Source: an uncultured Porphyromonadaceae bacterium (lineage in GTDB: Bacteria > Bacteroidota > Bacteroidia > Bacteroidales > Muribaculaceae). From it: a DNA stretch of 33,499 bases. Within the stretch, counting starts at the first letter, position 1. The number at the start of each line of letters is the position of its first letter. The translations under genes and the position numbers were made by a program. Below the pieces are notes generated by a model. The model made no database searches, was not told the origin of the DNA, and saw only the letters and a program-made list of their open reading frames with translations. The stretch is taken from the NCBI GenBank assembly GCA_946553045.1, contig CAMNRO010000030.1:1-33499 (forward strand). The letters are read 5' to 3'. Shown here one piece after another: positions 1-8,443 of the stretch.

Positions 1-24
1 TTTCAGTACACATTTCAAACAATT

Positions 25-834
25 ATGGAAGCTCAAAAGCCAAAAGCTCAGGCTAAGCCTAAAAGCAACGCCCCCGGCATCAAAAATGCTGCATGGGTCA
101 TCGTAATCTGCGCAATCATCGCTGTTTGCCTCTTCATCTTCTGGTTCGGCAACGACATGCACTTCGACGAAGACGATCATCCTCAGAACCTCTGGGGTAC
201 TATCTACAAGGGTGGTTTCATCGTGCCTGTTCTCCAGACTCTCTTCCTTACCGTTATCGTTCTCGCTGTTGAACGTTGGATCGCTCTCAACGCTGCTGCC
301 GGCAAAGGCAACACTGCTAAATTCGTTGCTGCCGTTAAGTCTAGCCTCGAAAAAGGCGACATCGCTGGTGCTCGCGCCCTCTGCGCAAAGCAGAAAGGCA
401 CTGTAGCCGCTGTTGTTGACTCTGCTCTTATCCGCTACGAAGAAATGGACAAGAACACCGTTCTCTCGAAAGAACAGAAAATCGCTACTCTCCAGAAGCA
501 GGTTGAAGAAGCTACCGCTCTCGAAATGCCTACTCTGCAGCAGAACCTCCCCATCCTCGCTACCATGACTACTCTCGGTACTCTCGTGGGTCTTCTCGGT
601 ACTGTAATGGGTATGATCAAATCGTTCCAGGCTCTTTCTCAGTCTGGTGCTCCTGACTCGACCGAACTTTCGACCGGTATCTCCGAGGCTCTTATCAACA
701 CCGCCTTCGGTATCGCAACTGGTGCTTTCGCCGTTATCTTCTACAACTACTACACCAACAAAATCGATAACCTCACTTACGCTATCGACGAAATCGGTTT
801 CTCTATCGTGCAGACTTTTGCCGCTACACACTAA
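25..834 (+). CDS. exbB: ExbB/MotA/TolQ-type proton channel subunit
   Basis: 269-residue inner-membrane proton-channel protein of the MotA/TolQ/ExbB family, which with ExbD converts proton motive force into movement of TonB. Seen: a Lys/Ala/Pro-rich cytoplasmic start, a hydrophobic segment at about 24-42, a second at about 65-84, a long cytoplasmic region, then the family-typical paired helices at about 175-197 (TLGTLVGLLGTVMGM) and 222-243 (LINTAFGIATGAFAV). The first helix gives one more membrane segment than E. coli ExbB, as is common in Bacteroidetes. It is the first gene of a four-gene operon followed 53 bp later by exbD. Codon choice is strongly biased, suggesting high expression. The promoter lies outside the window, since only 24 bases precede the ATG. 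Confidence 0.93.
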   Translation: MEAQKPKAQAKPKSNAPGIKNAAWVIVICAIIAVCLFIFWFGNDMHFDEDDHPQNLWGTIYKGGFIVPVLQTLFLTVIVLAVERWIALNAAAGKGNTAKFVAAVKSSLEKGDIAGARALCAKQKGTVAAVVDSALIRYEEMDKNTVLSKEQKIATLQKQVEEATALEMPTLQQNLPILATMTTLGTLVGLLGTVMGMIKSFQALSQSGAPDSTELSTGISEALINTAFGIATGAFAVIFYNYYTNKIDNLTYAIDEIGFSIVQTFAATH

Positions 835-887
835 TCCCTCGTTTATCCGTTTAATAGTCAACTAAAACCCAACTAAAACAGGTAAAT

Positions 888-1700
888 ATGGGAAAAGTAA
901 AAATCAAAAAGAAAAGTACACTCATCGACATGACCGCGATGAGCGACGTGACTGTTCTTTTGCTTACTTTCTTCATGTTGACTTCTACCTTCCTTCAGAA
1001 GGAACCGACCATCGTTTATACACCTTCTTCTGTTTCTGAAGAAAAAGTGCCTATGAACAATCTGGTCACTGTCCTCGTTTCTTCCGCCGACAAGTCGGGT
1101 AAACTGGACGACCCCTCCATTGCAGAAGGTAAACTCTTCATCTCGTTCACTGGCGACGCTGACTCGACTCTCTCAAGCGAAAAAATTCGCGGCATGATGC
1201 TCGATGAAGCTATCTCCATCTACAACGAACAGCACAAGAACAATCGCATCGCTCTTTCCGACCAGCAGAAAGCCGAGTTCCGCACTATCAACATGATTGG
1301 TGTGCCCTTCTCGGAACTGTCCGATGTCCTCTCGATGTCTATCACCGAGCGCGACAAGTTCATGAGTGACATGACAGACCCGAAAGTGGGAATTCCTATC
1401 GACGATAACAAAAATCGCGACGGACGTCTCAACGACTTTCAGGTTTGGCTCAAAGCCATCTACAACGTTGCTCAGAGAATCAACAACGAGCAGTCTGAAA
1501 ACCTCTCGGCTGAAGAACGTAGCCAGCTCTCAAACCTTTATACTGCGCTTATGCGTAAAGGTCAGGGTATCGCTATCAAGGCCGACAAGGACACTCCTTT
1601 CACTACTGTTCAGATGGTCTTTGACAACCTCCAGACCATGAAGCTCAACAAGTTCAGCCTCATGACTGCCCTCAAATCTGAAGATGAACCTACCAATTAA
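888..1700 (+). CDS. exbD: ExbD/TolR family protein, first of two paralogues
   Basis: 270-residue biopolymer-transport protein. Seen: a short basic cytoplasmic N-terminus, then one transmembrane helix at about 18-37 that carries the family's essential acidic residue (Asp20 in MSDVTVLLLTFFML), then a large periplasmic domain. The protein is about twice the size of E. coli ExbD (141 residues) because of a long insertion in the periplasmic part around residues 70-220, which includes a charged, probably helical segment. It lies between exbB and a second exbD, with only 13 bp to the next start. The role in the proton channel is family knowledge; why two unlike ExbD copies are kept is not visible from sequence. 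Confidence 0.9.
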   Translation: MGKVKIKKKSTLIDMTAMSDVTVLLLTFFMLTSTFLQKEPTIVYTPSSVSEEKVPMNNLVTVLVSSADKSGKLDDPSIAEGKLFISFTGDADSTLSSEKIRGMMLDEAISIYNEQHKNNRIALSDQQKAEFRTINMIGVPFSELSDVLSMSITERDKFMSDMTDPKVGIPIDDNKNRDGRLNDFQVWLKAIYNVAQRINNEQSENLSAEERSQLSNLYTALMRKGQGIAIKADKDTPFTTVQMVFDNLQTMKLNKFSLMTALKSEDEPTN

Positions 1701-1713
1701 TCAGTAAAGACCA

Positions 1714-2505
1714 ATGGCACAAATAGATACATCCGACAAGGGCGGCAAGAAAAAGAAAGGCGCCCAGAAAAAGATGTCGATCCATGTGGACTTTACTCCC
1801 ATGGTGGACATGAACATGCTTCTGATTACCTTCTTCATGCTCTGTACTACGATGATTAAATCGCAGACTCTTCAGATTGTCCTTCCTACCAACGAAGACG
1901 TCAAGAAAGAGCAGCAGAGCCAGGCTAAGCAGTCCGAAGCTATCACTCTGATTCTTGACACCGAATATAACGGTGACAAGCCCGCTACCGACGCCGAAAC
2001 TGGCAAGACCATTCATAATATCTACTATTATGAAGGTATCGCTGATACTACGTTTGCTACAAACAAGTATCTCCAGAAAGAACAGTTCATCGGCAATGTG
2101 AACCACGAGACCCAGGGTATCCGTAAGATTCTCCGCTCCAAAAACCAGCAGGTTATGGAGCAGTACATCAAGCTCAAGGAACAGTGGAAAAATAAGGAGA
2201 TTACTAAGGAAGAATTCGACAAAGCTGCCAAGCAGAATGCCTCTGACTCCCTTAAGACTCGTCCTGTAGTTGTGATCAAACCCGGTCCCAACACCACTTA
2301 CGAAGGCCTTATCAATGCTATCGACGAAATGAACATCAACCAGATTTCTCGTTATAGCATCGAGCTCCCGACTCATACAGATACCGTTCTTCTCCGTCAC
2401 TACGAGCAGGCTAACAACGAGACTATTATCCGCCCCACCGTTCGTAACCGTGCAGCCCACATGACTGCCGCTACTGCGGAAGGTGAATCTACTCCTAACC
2501 CTTAA
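1714..2505 (+). CDS. exbD: ExbD/TolR family protein, second paralogue
   Basis: 263-residue ExbD-type protein. Seen: a Lys-rich N-terminus, then the transmembrane helix with the conserved Asp32 in the motif DFTPMVDMNMLLITFFM, which is closer to the classical ExbD/TolR helix than that of the first paralogue. A long periplasmic domain follows, with a helical insertion around residues 150-185 and a C-terminal region (VVVIKPGPNTTYEGLINAIDE) that resembles the usual ExbD periplasmic fold. It starts 13 bp after the first exbD and ends 14 bp before tonB, so it is surely co-transcribed. A heteromeric ExbB/ExbD1/ExbD2 complex is inferred from gene order only. Confidence 0.91.
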   Translation: MAQIDTSDKGGKKKKGAQKKMSIHVDFTPMVDMNMLLITFFMLCTTMIKSQTLQIVLPTNEDVKKEQQSQAKQSEAITLILDTEYNGDKPATDAETGKTIHNIYYYEGIADTTFATNKYLQKEQFIGNVNHETQGIRKILRSKNQQVMEQYIKLKEQWKNKEITKEEFDKAAKQNASDSLKTRPVVVIKPGPNTTYEGLINAIDEMNINQISRYSIELPTHTDTVLLRHYEQANNETIIRPTVRNRAAHMTAATAEGESTPNP

Positions 2506-2519
2506 ATCGCTGAAAGAAA

Positions 2520-3374
2520 ATGGCAAAAGATGTAGATCTTACCTCACAAGAGTGGCGCGACATAGTATTCGAAGGTAAAAACAAGGAGTATGGCGCATAC
2601 AAACTGCGCGAAACCTCCAAAGCGCGTCACACCAAAGCTGTTGTTTCGGTGCTCATCGCGGTTGCGATTATCCTCGTTCTTCTCATTCTTTCAATCTCCG
2701 GTGTCTTCGCTAAGCCCGAAGACGACCAGGTGGCAGTCAGCACCGTTCAGGAAGTGACTACCTTCGACGCCGAAGAGGAAATTGAAGAAGAAATCGAAGA
2801 AGAAGAATTCGTTCTTCCTCCCGAACCCGAAGAAATCATCGCTCCCGAAGAAGTTGCCAACTCACAGCAGGTAACCGAACTTCTCATCGTAGAAGACGAA
2901 CAGATTGAAGAAGACAAACAGGTTAAGAACCAGGACGAAGTTCTTGAAAACGAAGCTGCCGTAGGCGCAATCGACGTAACTGAAGGCGTTAATGACCTCA
3001 ACAAGGTCATCATCAAAGAGCAGGTGGTCGAAGAACCCAAGGTAGAAGAAGAACAGCCTATGAACATAGCCATGGTTGAGCAGAAACCCCAGTTCCCCGG
3101 TGGTGAAGGCGAAATGTACAAATGGCTTGGTGCGAATATCGTTTATCCCCCTGCCGCTGCCGAAGAAGGCGTTTCCGGCCGTGTGGTTGTCGAATTCGTA
3201 GTAGGTAAAGACGGTTCTATCACAAACGTTCGCGTTGTGCGTCCCCGCCACCCGGCCCTCGACAAGGAAGCACTCCGTGTTGTGAAGGCAATGCCCAAGT
3301 GGATTCCCGGCCGTAACAACGGTCAGCCCGTGAAGGTAACCTACACACTCCCCGTCACCTTCAAACTCCAGTAG
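2520..3374 (+). CDS. tonB: Energy transducer TonB with acidic linker
   Basis: 284-residue TonB-family protein that passes inner-membrane energy to TonB-dependent outer-membrane receptors. Seen: a Bacteroidetes-type cytoplasmic start with EYGAYKLRE at about 23-31, one transmembrane helix at about 40-63, a periplasmic linker of about 115 residues dominated by Glu (around 80-180, with runs such as EEEIEEEIEEEE), and a canonical TonB C-terminal domain from about 188 (QFPGGEGEMYKWL, then YPPAAAEEGVSGRVVVEF) to the end. Classical TonB linkers are Pro/Lys-rich, so the strongly negative linker is notable. It is the last gene of the operon, followed 32 bp later by a strong terminator. Confidence 0.93.
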   Translation: MAKDVDLTSQEWRDIVFEGKNKEYGAYKLRETSKARHTKAVVSVLIAVAIILVLLILSISGVFAKPEDDQVAVSTVQEVTTFDAEEEIEEEIEEEEFVLPPEPEEIIAPEEVANSQQVTELLIVEDEQIEEDKQVKNQDEVLENEAAVGAIDVTEGVNDLNKVIIKEQVVEEPKVEEEQPMNIAMVEQKPQFPGGEGEMYKWLGANIVYPPAAAEEGVSGRVVVEFVVGKDGSITNVRVVRPRHPALDKEALRVVKAMPKWIPGRNNGQPVKVTYTLPVTFKLQ

Positions 3375-3405
3375 AATTCGCTTTTGAATTCCATACCCTC
3401 CCCTG

Positions 3406-3436
3406 AAAGCCCGGTGCGAAAGCCCGGGCTTTTTTA
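3406..3436 (+). terminator. Rho-independent terminator of the exb-tonB operon
   Basis: A perfect 9-bp GC-rich stem (AAAGCCCGG at 3406-3414 with CCGGGCTTT at 3424-3432) and a 9-nt loop, running into a T tract (3430-3435), placed 32 bp after the tonB stop codon. Confidence 0.88.
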
Positions 3437-3549
3437 TTTACACGTCTGTGTTCGTCAGCGCAAACAGTAATCGCTGTATAATATATGAATAACCTCTGTG
3501 CAGATATTCTGATATTATAGACACCTCGCCCGGTGTTCCATTTTTTTAC

Positions 3550-3557
3550 TAATTTTG
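3550..3557 (+). promoter_or_regulatory. Bacteroidetes -7 element of the alpha/beta hydrolase gene
   Basis: TAATTTTG matches the TAnnTTTG -7 consensus. No good TTTG -33 box is found at the usual distance. It lies downstream of the first in-frame ATG at 3533 and 11 bp before the ATG at 3569, so it supports the later start and implies a very short leader. Confidence 0.5.
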
Positions 3558-3568
3558 CAGATGTGAAC

Positions 3569-4312
3569 ATGCAGGATTCAAATTCTATACAAAATAAAGA
3601 GAATGATTCCACTGCCATTCTCTTTGTTCATGGTATTCTTGGCAACAGAGAGTTCTTCAACTTTCTGCTCCCTTATGTGCCCGCCCGATGGACGATTGTG
3701 AATCTTCTTCTGGAAGGACATGGTGGCTCGCCGGCAGATTTCGCAGGGGCATCTATGGAAGCGTGGAAGAAGCAGGTGCACGATGCTGTCTCTGAATTGC
3801 GTGCGACACACCGGAAAGTCATGATTGCCGCACATTCCATGGGCACATTGTTTGCCATTCGTGAGGCTCTTGAGAAAAATGCCGATTCTCTCTTCCTTTT
3901 GAACATACCGATGAGAATCAGACCAACTTGGCGTCTTTTCATAACACCTCTGAAAATTATCAGCGGCAAGATATCATCAGACGACGTATGGACCCGTGCG
4001 GCTATCGATGCCTGTGGCATAGAGGTGGACTCCAATCTGTTCCATTATATCGGTTGGATTCCGCGATATTGTGAATTGTTCGCCGAGATAAGAAGCGTTC
4101 GTGCAATATGCCGTCATCTTGAAGTGACCGCCTGCGTGTTCTTCTCATCGCATGATGAAATGGTCTCTCCCCGCTCTGCCGACATTTTTAAAGACAATCC
4201 GTTTGTCTTCATCAACATGCTGCATTCTTCAGGGCATTATTATTACACTCCCGAAGACAGGAGTATCATCATATCGCATTTTATAGACGTCTGTAATGAC
4301 TTGCAGAAATAG
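3569..4312 (+). CDS. Alpha/beta hydrolase (serine hydrolase)
   Basis: 247-residue single-domain alpha/beta hydrolase, probably cytoplasmic as no signal peptide is seen. Visible features: oxyanion-hole region FVHGILG at about 19-25, nucleophile elbow AHSMG with Ser90, a likely acid at Asp196 (SSHDEMVS) and catalytic His223 (SSGHYYYTPE). These fit the Ser-Asp-His triad and order of the fold; the substrate cannot be told. The longest reading frame begins at 3533, but a -7 promoter element lies between that ATG and the ATG at 3569, so the later start is chosen. It stands alone, convergent with the phosphoesterase gene (32 bp between stops). Codon use is less biased than in the exb operon upstream. 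Confidence 0.82.
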   Translation: MQDSNSIQNKENDSTAILFVHGILGNREFFNFLLPYVPARWTIVNLLLEGHGGSPADFAGASMEAWKKQVHDAVSELRATHRKVMIAAHSMGTLFAIREALEKNADSLFLLNIPMRIRPTWRLFITPLKIISGKISSDDVWTRAAIDACGIEVDSNLFHYIGWIPRYCELFAEIRSVRAICRHLEVTACVFFSSHDEMVSPRSADIFKDNPFVFINMLHSSGHYYYTPEDRSIIISHFIDVCNDLQK

Positions 4313-4344
4313 TCTCTTACCCGGCAGTAGCGGCGTTGAGGCGG

Positions 4345-4836
4345 CTATCGGGCCAGCTCGACGATTTCGCAGTCACGCATATCGGCGCCGTCTATCGTAA
4401 GGAGCACAAGCGTACGCACCTTGTGCCACCCCTGCTGTCCGGCCGCCCCCGGATTTATGTGAAGAAGTCCGAGTTCCTTGTCATACATCACTTTCAAAAT
4501 GTGCGAATGCCCGTCTACCATCAGATTTATGCCCCCTTCGCGCAGCAGTTTTTTCATGCCTGGGCTCCAACGACCGGGGTAGCCGCCGATATGTGTCATC
4601 AGAACACGCACACCTTCGGTTTCAAACGTCAGAAGCTCGGGACAGTTGCGTCTCACGCTCCCCGTGTCGATATTGCCGCATACGGCGCGCACGGGGCATA
4701 TTTCACGAAGCCGTAATATAATGTCGTAGTCGCCAACGTCGCCCGCGTGCCATATTTCGTCGCATTCTGCGAAATATGTCGCATAGCGCTCGTCCCAGTA
4801 GCCGTGGGTATCGCTTATAATGCCTATTCTTTTCAT
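4345..4836 (-). CDS. YfcE/MJ0936-type metallophosphoesterase
   Basis: 163-residue calcineurin-like phosphoesterase of the YfcE/MJ0936 family, small cytosolic dimetal phosphodiesterases. Metal-ligand motifs are visible in the usual order: SDTHG (residues 8-12), HAGDVGD, CGNID, then MTHIGG and DGHSH near the C-terminus. The frame remains open upstream to 5433 but that extension overlaps the channel gene in another frame and lacks family similarity; MKRIGIISDTHG is the standard family start, and a consensus promoter lies 19 bp before this ATG. The physiological substrate is unknown. Confidence 0.9.
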   Translation of the reverse strand: MKRIGIISDTHGYWDERYATYFAECDEIWHAGDVGDYDIILRLREICPVRAVCGNIDTGSVRRNCPELLTFETEGVRVLMTHIGGYPGRWSPGMKKLLREGGINLMVDGHSHILKVMYDKELGLLHINPGAAGQQGWHKVRTLVLLTIDGADMRDCEIVELAR

Positions 4837-4854
4837 TTGTGTCTGCTTTTGCGT

Positions 4855-4886
4855 CAAAGATACTACATAAGCTCCGCATGCGCAAA
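4855..4886 (-). promoter_or_regulatory. Consensus Bacteroidetes promoter of the phosphoesterase gene
   Basis: On the minus strand TTTG (4883-4886), 20 bp, TATCTTTG (4855-4862): a full match to the -33/-7 consensus for the primary sigma factor. It gives the phosphoesterase gene its own transcript, independent of the channel gene upstream, with a leader of only about 10-15 nt. Confidence 0.78.
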
Positions 4887-4898
4887 AATTAGACCCTC

Positions 4899-5612
4899 TC
4901 AGCGGTTTTCTTCTTTGGCCTTTTTTACCGAACGTGTCACATAATCCGTCAGATAAACCGTGAAGAGAGGAAATATTATCATGCCCGATACAGGCAGCAC
5001 TACAGCCACAATCTTGCCCGCAACGGTCACCGGAGAAATATTGCAGCCGACGGTCGACATATTCATGGCCGACCACCACAGCGCCGTCCAGTAGGAATTT
5101 ACTTCGGGATTGACTCCGGCCTCTCGCTGATAGAAAATCAGCGAACAGAAATAACCAACCAGAATCATTATCGACAGATACGACATGAAAAGGCTCGTCA
5201 CGGCGTTCGACGACAGATAGCTTATCATTATCGACAATGCCAAAGCGCCCCGCGCCAGAGGAAGAAACCGCGCGAAATAGAGAGCGTCGTGACTCAGCGT
5301 GATGCCCATCTGGTTCATGATGTTCAGATACGGTATCGACAGCAGCAGAAACACTATCCTGTGCCTGAAATAGCGCAGTTTGTCGCCTGCATACCTCAGC
5401 CCTATGAAGAAATCTAATATGAATACCAGACACACCCAGAACTGGAAGGTCATGTAAGCGTGGTTCTCAAGAAAATTTACCCGTCTGAACGTATCAAGCG
5501 ATATCCAGACGATAAGAAGCACCGACAATACCAGTATGACGGCATTCATCGTATCCGACAGAACGGTACGGAACTCGTGCTTCGGCTTTAGCGGCGAAGT
5601 AGTTGCATTCAT
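4899..5612 (-). CDS. Voltage-gated-type ion channel with non-canonical filter (TVGCN)
   Basis: 237-residue six-helix cation-channel homologue. Seen: helices near 22-40 (S1), 53-72 (S2), 82-99 (S3), an arginine-poor S4-like helix near 111-131, S5 near 138-160, a pore loop, and S6 near 200-225. The pore segment SAMNMSTVGCNISPVTVAGK aligns with the Kv pore (TTVGYGDxxPVTxxGK), but the TVGYG filter reads TVGCN (residues 187-191), so K+ selectivity is doubtful. The start is uncertain: GTG at 5666 is in frame but directly abuts the hut terminator, so the ATG at 5612 is preferred. No cyclic-nucleotide or RCK domain follows S6. Confidence 0.75.
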   Translation of the reverse strand: MNATTSPLKPKHEFRTVLSDTMNAVILVLSVLLIVWISLDTFRRVNFLENHAYMTFQFWVCLVFILDFFIGLRYAGDKLRYFRHRIVFLLLSIPYLNIMNQMGITLSHDALYFARFLPLARGALALSIMISYLSSNAVTSLFMSYLSIMILVGYFCSLIFYQREAGVNPEVNSYWTALWWSAMNMSTVGCNISPVTVAGKIVAVVLPVSGMIIFPLFTVYLTDYVTRSVKKAKEENR

Positions 5613-5672
5613 GATGAATTGACATTGACTCAATCTATCAACAATCTCTTCGCGCGCCTTGTTCACCGTGCA

Positions 5673-5711
5673 TAAAAAGGCCGGCGCGCCTCGGAGATAA
5701 GCGCGCCGGCC
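5673..5711 (-). terminator. Rho-independent terminator of the hut operon
   Basis: A perfect 11-bp GC stem (GGCCGGCGCGC at 5679-5689 with 5701-5711) and an 11-nt loop, followed on the minus strand by TTTTTA. It lies 19 bp past the hutI stop codon and closes the histidine-degradation operon. Confidence 0.9.
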
Positions 5712-5729
5712 CGTGTAGTCTTGTTATAG

Positions 5730-6968
5730 TCAGAGCCAGCGGCCCCTCACGCACACTCTGTCGACGAAAGGCTCCGTATAGGCATACGGGATATAAGCCA
5801 GCGTCGGCACCGCGCCTGTTATTATGAACGACGCATCGCGCCCCGGCGCGATGGCGCCAGCTATGTCGCCGAGCTCCATTGCAGCCGCGCCGTTGATGGT
5901 GCATGCCGCCAGCGATTCTGCCGGAGTCAGCTTCATCTTAATGCACCCGAGAGCCATCACCATGCGCATGTCGCCCGATGGCGAAGACCCCGGATTATAG
6001 TCGCTCGCAAGAGCCACCGCGAGCCCGGCGTCAACGGCCATTCGGGCCGGAGCATACGGCATGCCAAGGAAGAACGAAGCCCCCGGCAGCATCGTCGGAA
6101 TTGTCCGCGAGCTTCGCAATACTTCAATTTCCTCCGCTCCCATGCGTTCGAGATGGTCTACCGACACCGCATTGCGGCTCACACCGGCCTGCACGCCTCC
6201 CGAGCAGTCGAGCTCGTTGGCATGGATTTTGGGCTTCATGCCATACCGTGCCGCAGCGTCGAGTATGCGCAGCGTCTCGTCCACGGTAAAGAAACCGCGG
6301 TCGCAGAACACATCTACATAGTCCGCCAGCCCCTCGGCGGCCACAGCCGGCAGCATTTCGGCTATGAGCATGTCCACATAATCGCTCTGACGGCCCGCAT
6401 ACGCCCTTCCGACGGCGTGTGCTCCCAGGAAAGTAATCTTCACACGGGCGTCGAGAGCCTCGCGCATACGCGCCGCCACACGCAGCATCTTCAGTTCCGA
6501 TGCCGTGTCGAGTCCGTAGCCGCTCTTGATTTCCATCGCACCCGTACCCTTGGCCTGCATCTGAAGCGCGCGGCTCATGGCGCTTTCGAAAAGCTCGTTC
6601 TCGCTCGCGCGGCCCACGCGGTCGGCCGAATTGAGAATGCCTCCCCCGCGTTTGGCTATTTCCTCATAGCTGAGACCGCGTATTTTGTCGAGAAACTCGC
6701 CCTCGCGGCTTCCGGCGTAGATAATATGTGTGTGCGAGTCGCAGAAGGCCGGCAGAAGAAGTCCTCCGCGGGCATCGGCGGTCTCATGGCCGGCAAGCAT
6801 GTCGCCTGTCAGCTCGGCCATGCGGCCGAACGAGTGTATTTTGCCGTCCTCCACGCGCAGCCATGCGTTTTCCAGGCTGCTCTGGGCCTCTTCCATGTCG
6901 TGCCCGCAGAGACGCGTCGCGTCCTGCGGCACAATCATGTGGATACGGCCTATATTTATAACGTACAT
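5730..6968 (-). CDS. hutI: Imidazolonepropionase
   Basis: 412-residue amidohydrolase that hydrolyses 4-imidazolone-5-propanoate to N-formimino-L-glutamate, step 3 of histidine degradation. Seen: the metal-binding DSHTH (His79, His81) after a beta-rich N-terminal segment, the family motif EIKSGYGLD, the metal His in HAHEL-like KIHANELD, VDHLERM, and the late ASDYNPGSSP with the metal-binding Asp. Length is normal for HutI. Its start overlaps the end of hutH by 13 nt, so it is translated as part of the hut operon, of which it is the last gene. Confidence 0.96.
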   Translation of the reverse strand: MYVINIGRIHMIVPQDATRLCGHDMEEAQSSLENAWLRVEDGKIHSFGRMAELTGDMLAGHETADARGGLLLPAFCDSHTHIIYAGSREGEFLDKIRGLSYEEIAKRGGGILNSADRVGRASENELFESAMSRALQMQAKGTGAMEIKSGYGLDTASELKMLRVAARMREALDARVKITFLGAHAVGRAYAGRQSDYVDMLIAEMLPAVAAEGLADYVDVFCDRGFFTVDETLRILDAAARYGMKPKIHANELDCSGGVQAGVSRNAVSVDHLERMGAEEIEVLRSSRTIPTMLPGASFFLGMPYAPARMAVDAGLAVALASDYNPGSSPSGDMRMVMALGCIKMKLTPAESLAACTINGAAAMELGDIAGAIAPGRDASFIITGAVPTLAYIPYAYTEPFVDRVCVRGRWL

Positions 6969-8443
6969 TTCTCAACGAATTTTACCGAACGTTCAATCAG
7001 AGGCGACATCACCGTATCGACGTCGATAAACGGCACCTCCGCGCGATAAGCCTCGTAAAGAGCTTCCACCTTGGCGCTCGATTTGAGCGGACGGCGGAAT
7101 TCCAGCGCCTGTGCGGCCGCCATAAGCTCTATGCCCAGCACGCGGGTGGTGTTGTCGGCCACACGTATCAGCTTCGTGGCTGCGTTCGCACCCATCGACA
7201 CATGGTCTTCCTGGCCCTGCGACGACGGTATGCTGTCGCAGCTCGTAGGCCAGCACAGTCCCTTGCTCTGGTTCACAATCGAGGCCGCGGCATACTGCGT
7301 AATCATGAATCCGCTGTTGAGGCCCGGCTTCGCTACGAGGAAGGAGGGCAGCCCGCGTGTGCCGCCGATGAGTTTGTAGATGCGGCGCTCCGAAATATTG
7401 GAAAGTTCAGTCAGGGCAAGTGCCAGATAGTCCATCGGCATGGCTATCGGCTCGCCGTGGAAGTTGCCGGCCGATACAATCAGGTCATCTTCCGGGAAGA
7501 TGGTCGGATTATCTGTCGGGCTGTTGATTTCATTGGTGAGCTTCTGCGACACAAAATTGATTGCGTCTGCAACGGCGCCGTGCACCTGCGGAATGCAGCG
7601 GAAAGAGTAGGGGTCCTGCACATGCTCCTTGTGGCGGGCTATCAGTTCGCTACCTTCAAGCAGCGAACGCATATCTTCGGCCACCTTTATCTGACCGTCC
7701 TGATGGCGCACCTCGTTCACAAGATTGCCGAAAGGCTCTATGCGGCCGTCGAACGCGTCGAGCGACATCGCCGCGATGGCATTGGCCGCATTAAGAAGGC
7801 GCATGGCCTTTTCCACAGCCAGCACTCCGTGTGCCGACATGAACTGGGTGCCGTTGAGCAGCGCCAGACCTTCCTTCGACATCAGCTTTATAGGTTCCCA
7901 GCCCATTTCGGCAAGAACGTCGGCGGCGGGGCGCACGACTCCGTTCACTTCCACCTCGCCTTCGCCTATTAGCGGCAGGCACATGTTGGCAAGCGGAGCG
8001 AGGTCGCCCGAGGCGCCAAGAGATCCCTGACTGTAGACCACAGGCACGATTCCGGCGTTGAACATATCGGCAAGGCGCTCGACCGTTGCAAGCTGCACGC
8101 CCGAGTTGCCGTAGCTCAGCGATATGATTTTAAGAAGCATCATCATGCGCACAGTCTTCGACGGCACGCGCTCGCCTACGCCGCAGGCATGCGACTTCAC
8201 AAGATTCTCCTGAAGACGCTGCAGGTCGTCGGGATTGATCGATATATTGCAGAGCGAGCCGAAGCCGGTGGTGATACCGTAGAGCGGTTCGCGGCACGAT
8301 GCTATTTTGGCGTCGAGATATTCGCGGCAGCGCACAATGAGCTTTTTAGACTCTTCGCTGAGCTCTATCCTGGTGCCGTTTTCAACTATGGCGCATACTT
8401 CGGGTATGCTTATATGAGCCGGTGATATATGGTGGGTTTTCAT
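6956..8443 (-). CDS. hutH: Histidine ammonia-lyase
   Basis: 495-residue lyase that removes ammonia from L-histidine to give trans-urocanate, the committing step of the pathway. The Ala-Ser-Gly triad that cyclises to the MIO cofactor is visible at residues 144-146 (SLGASGDLAPL). Other family signatures present are YGITTGFG at 55-62, NLVKSHACG, and QDPYSFRCIPQVHG. Length is normal for the family (about 500). The start overlaps the hutU stop by 4 nt (ATGA), and the end overlaps hutI, so expression is coupled in the operon. Confidence 0.97.
   Translation of the reverse strand: MKTHHISPAHISIPEVCAIVENGTRIELSEESKKLIVRCREYLDAKIASCREPLYGITTGFGSLCNISINPDDLQRLQENLVKSHACGVGERVPSKTVRMMMLLKIISLSYGNSGVQLATVERLADMFNAGIVPVVYSQGSLGASGDLAPLANMCLPLIGEGEVEVNGVVRPAADVLAEMGWEPIKLMSKEGLALLNGTQFMSAHGVLAVEKAMRLLNAANAIAAMSLDAFDGRIEPFGNLVNEVRHQDGQIKVAEDMRSLLEGSELIARHKEHVQDPYSFRCIPQVHGAVADAINFVSQKLTNEINSPTDNPTIFPEDDLIVSAGNFHGEPIAMPMDYLALALTELSNISERRIYKLIGGTRGLPSFLVAKPGLNSGFMITQYAAASIVNQSKGLCWPTSCDSIPSSQGQEDHVSMGANAATKLIRVADNTTRVLGIELMAAAQALEFRRPLKSSAKVEALYEAYRAEVPFIDVDTVMSPLIERSVKFVEKCTL

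Noticed and set aside
2747..3251. Minus-strand frames opposite tonB, rich in Ser or Phe
   Set aside because: They mirror the GAA/GAG repeats of the acidic linker and show no protein features of their own.
3373..3392. Two GAATTC sites in a small palindrome after tonB
   Set aside because: Short and without T tract; the strong terminator at 3406 explains transcript ending.
3521..3547. ACACC/GGTGT hairpin followed by seven T before the alpha/beta hydrolase gene
   Set aside because: Only 5 bp of stem, and the transcript of the exb operon is already ended upstream; probably chance.
4345..5433. 362-codon minus-strand frame that includes the phosphoesterase
   Set aside because: Only the last 163 codons are phosphoesterase; the front part overlaps the channel gene in another frame and crosses the phosphoesterase promoter.
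5613..5666. GTG start at 5666 for the ion channel
   Set aside because: It directly abuts the hut terminator, leaving no room for a promoter and leader; the ATG at 5612 is more plausible, though this is not settled.
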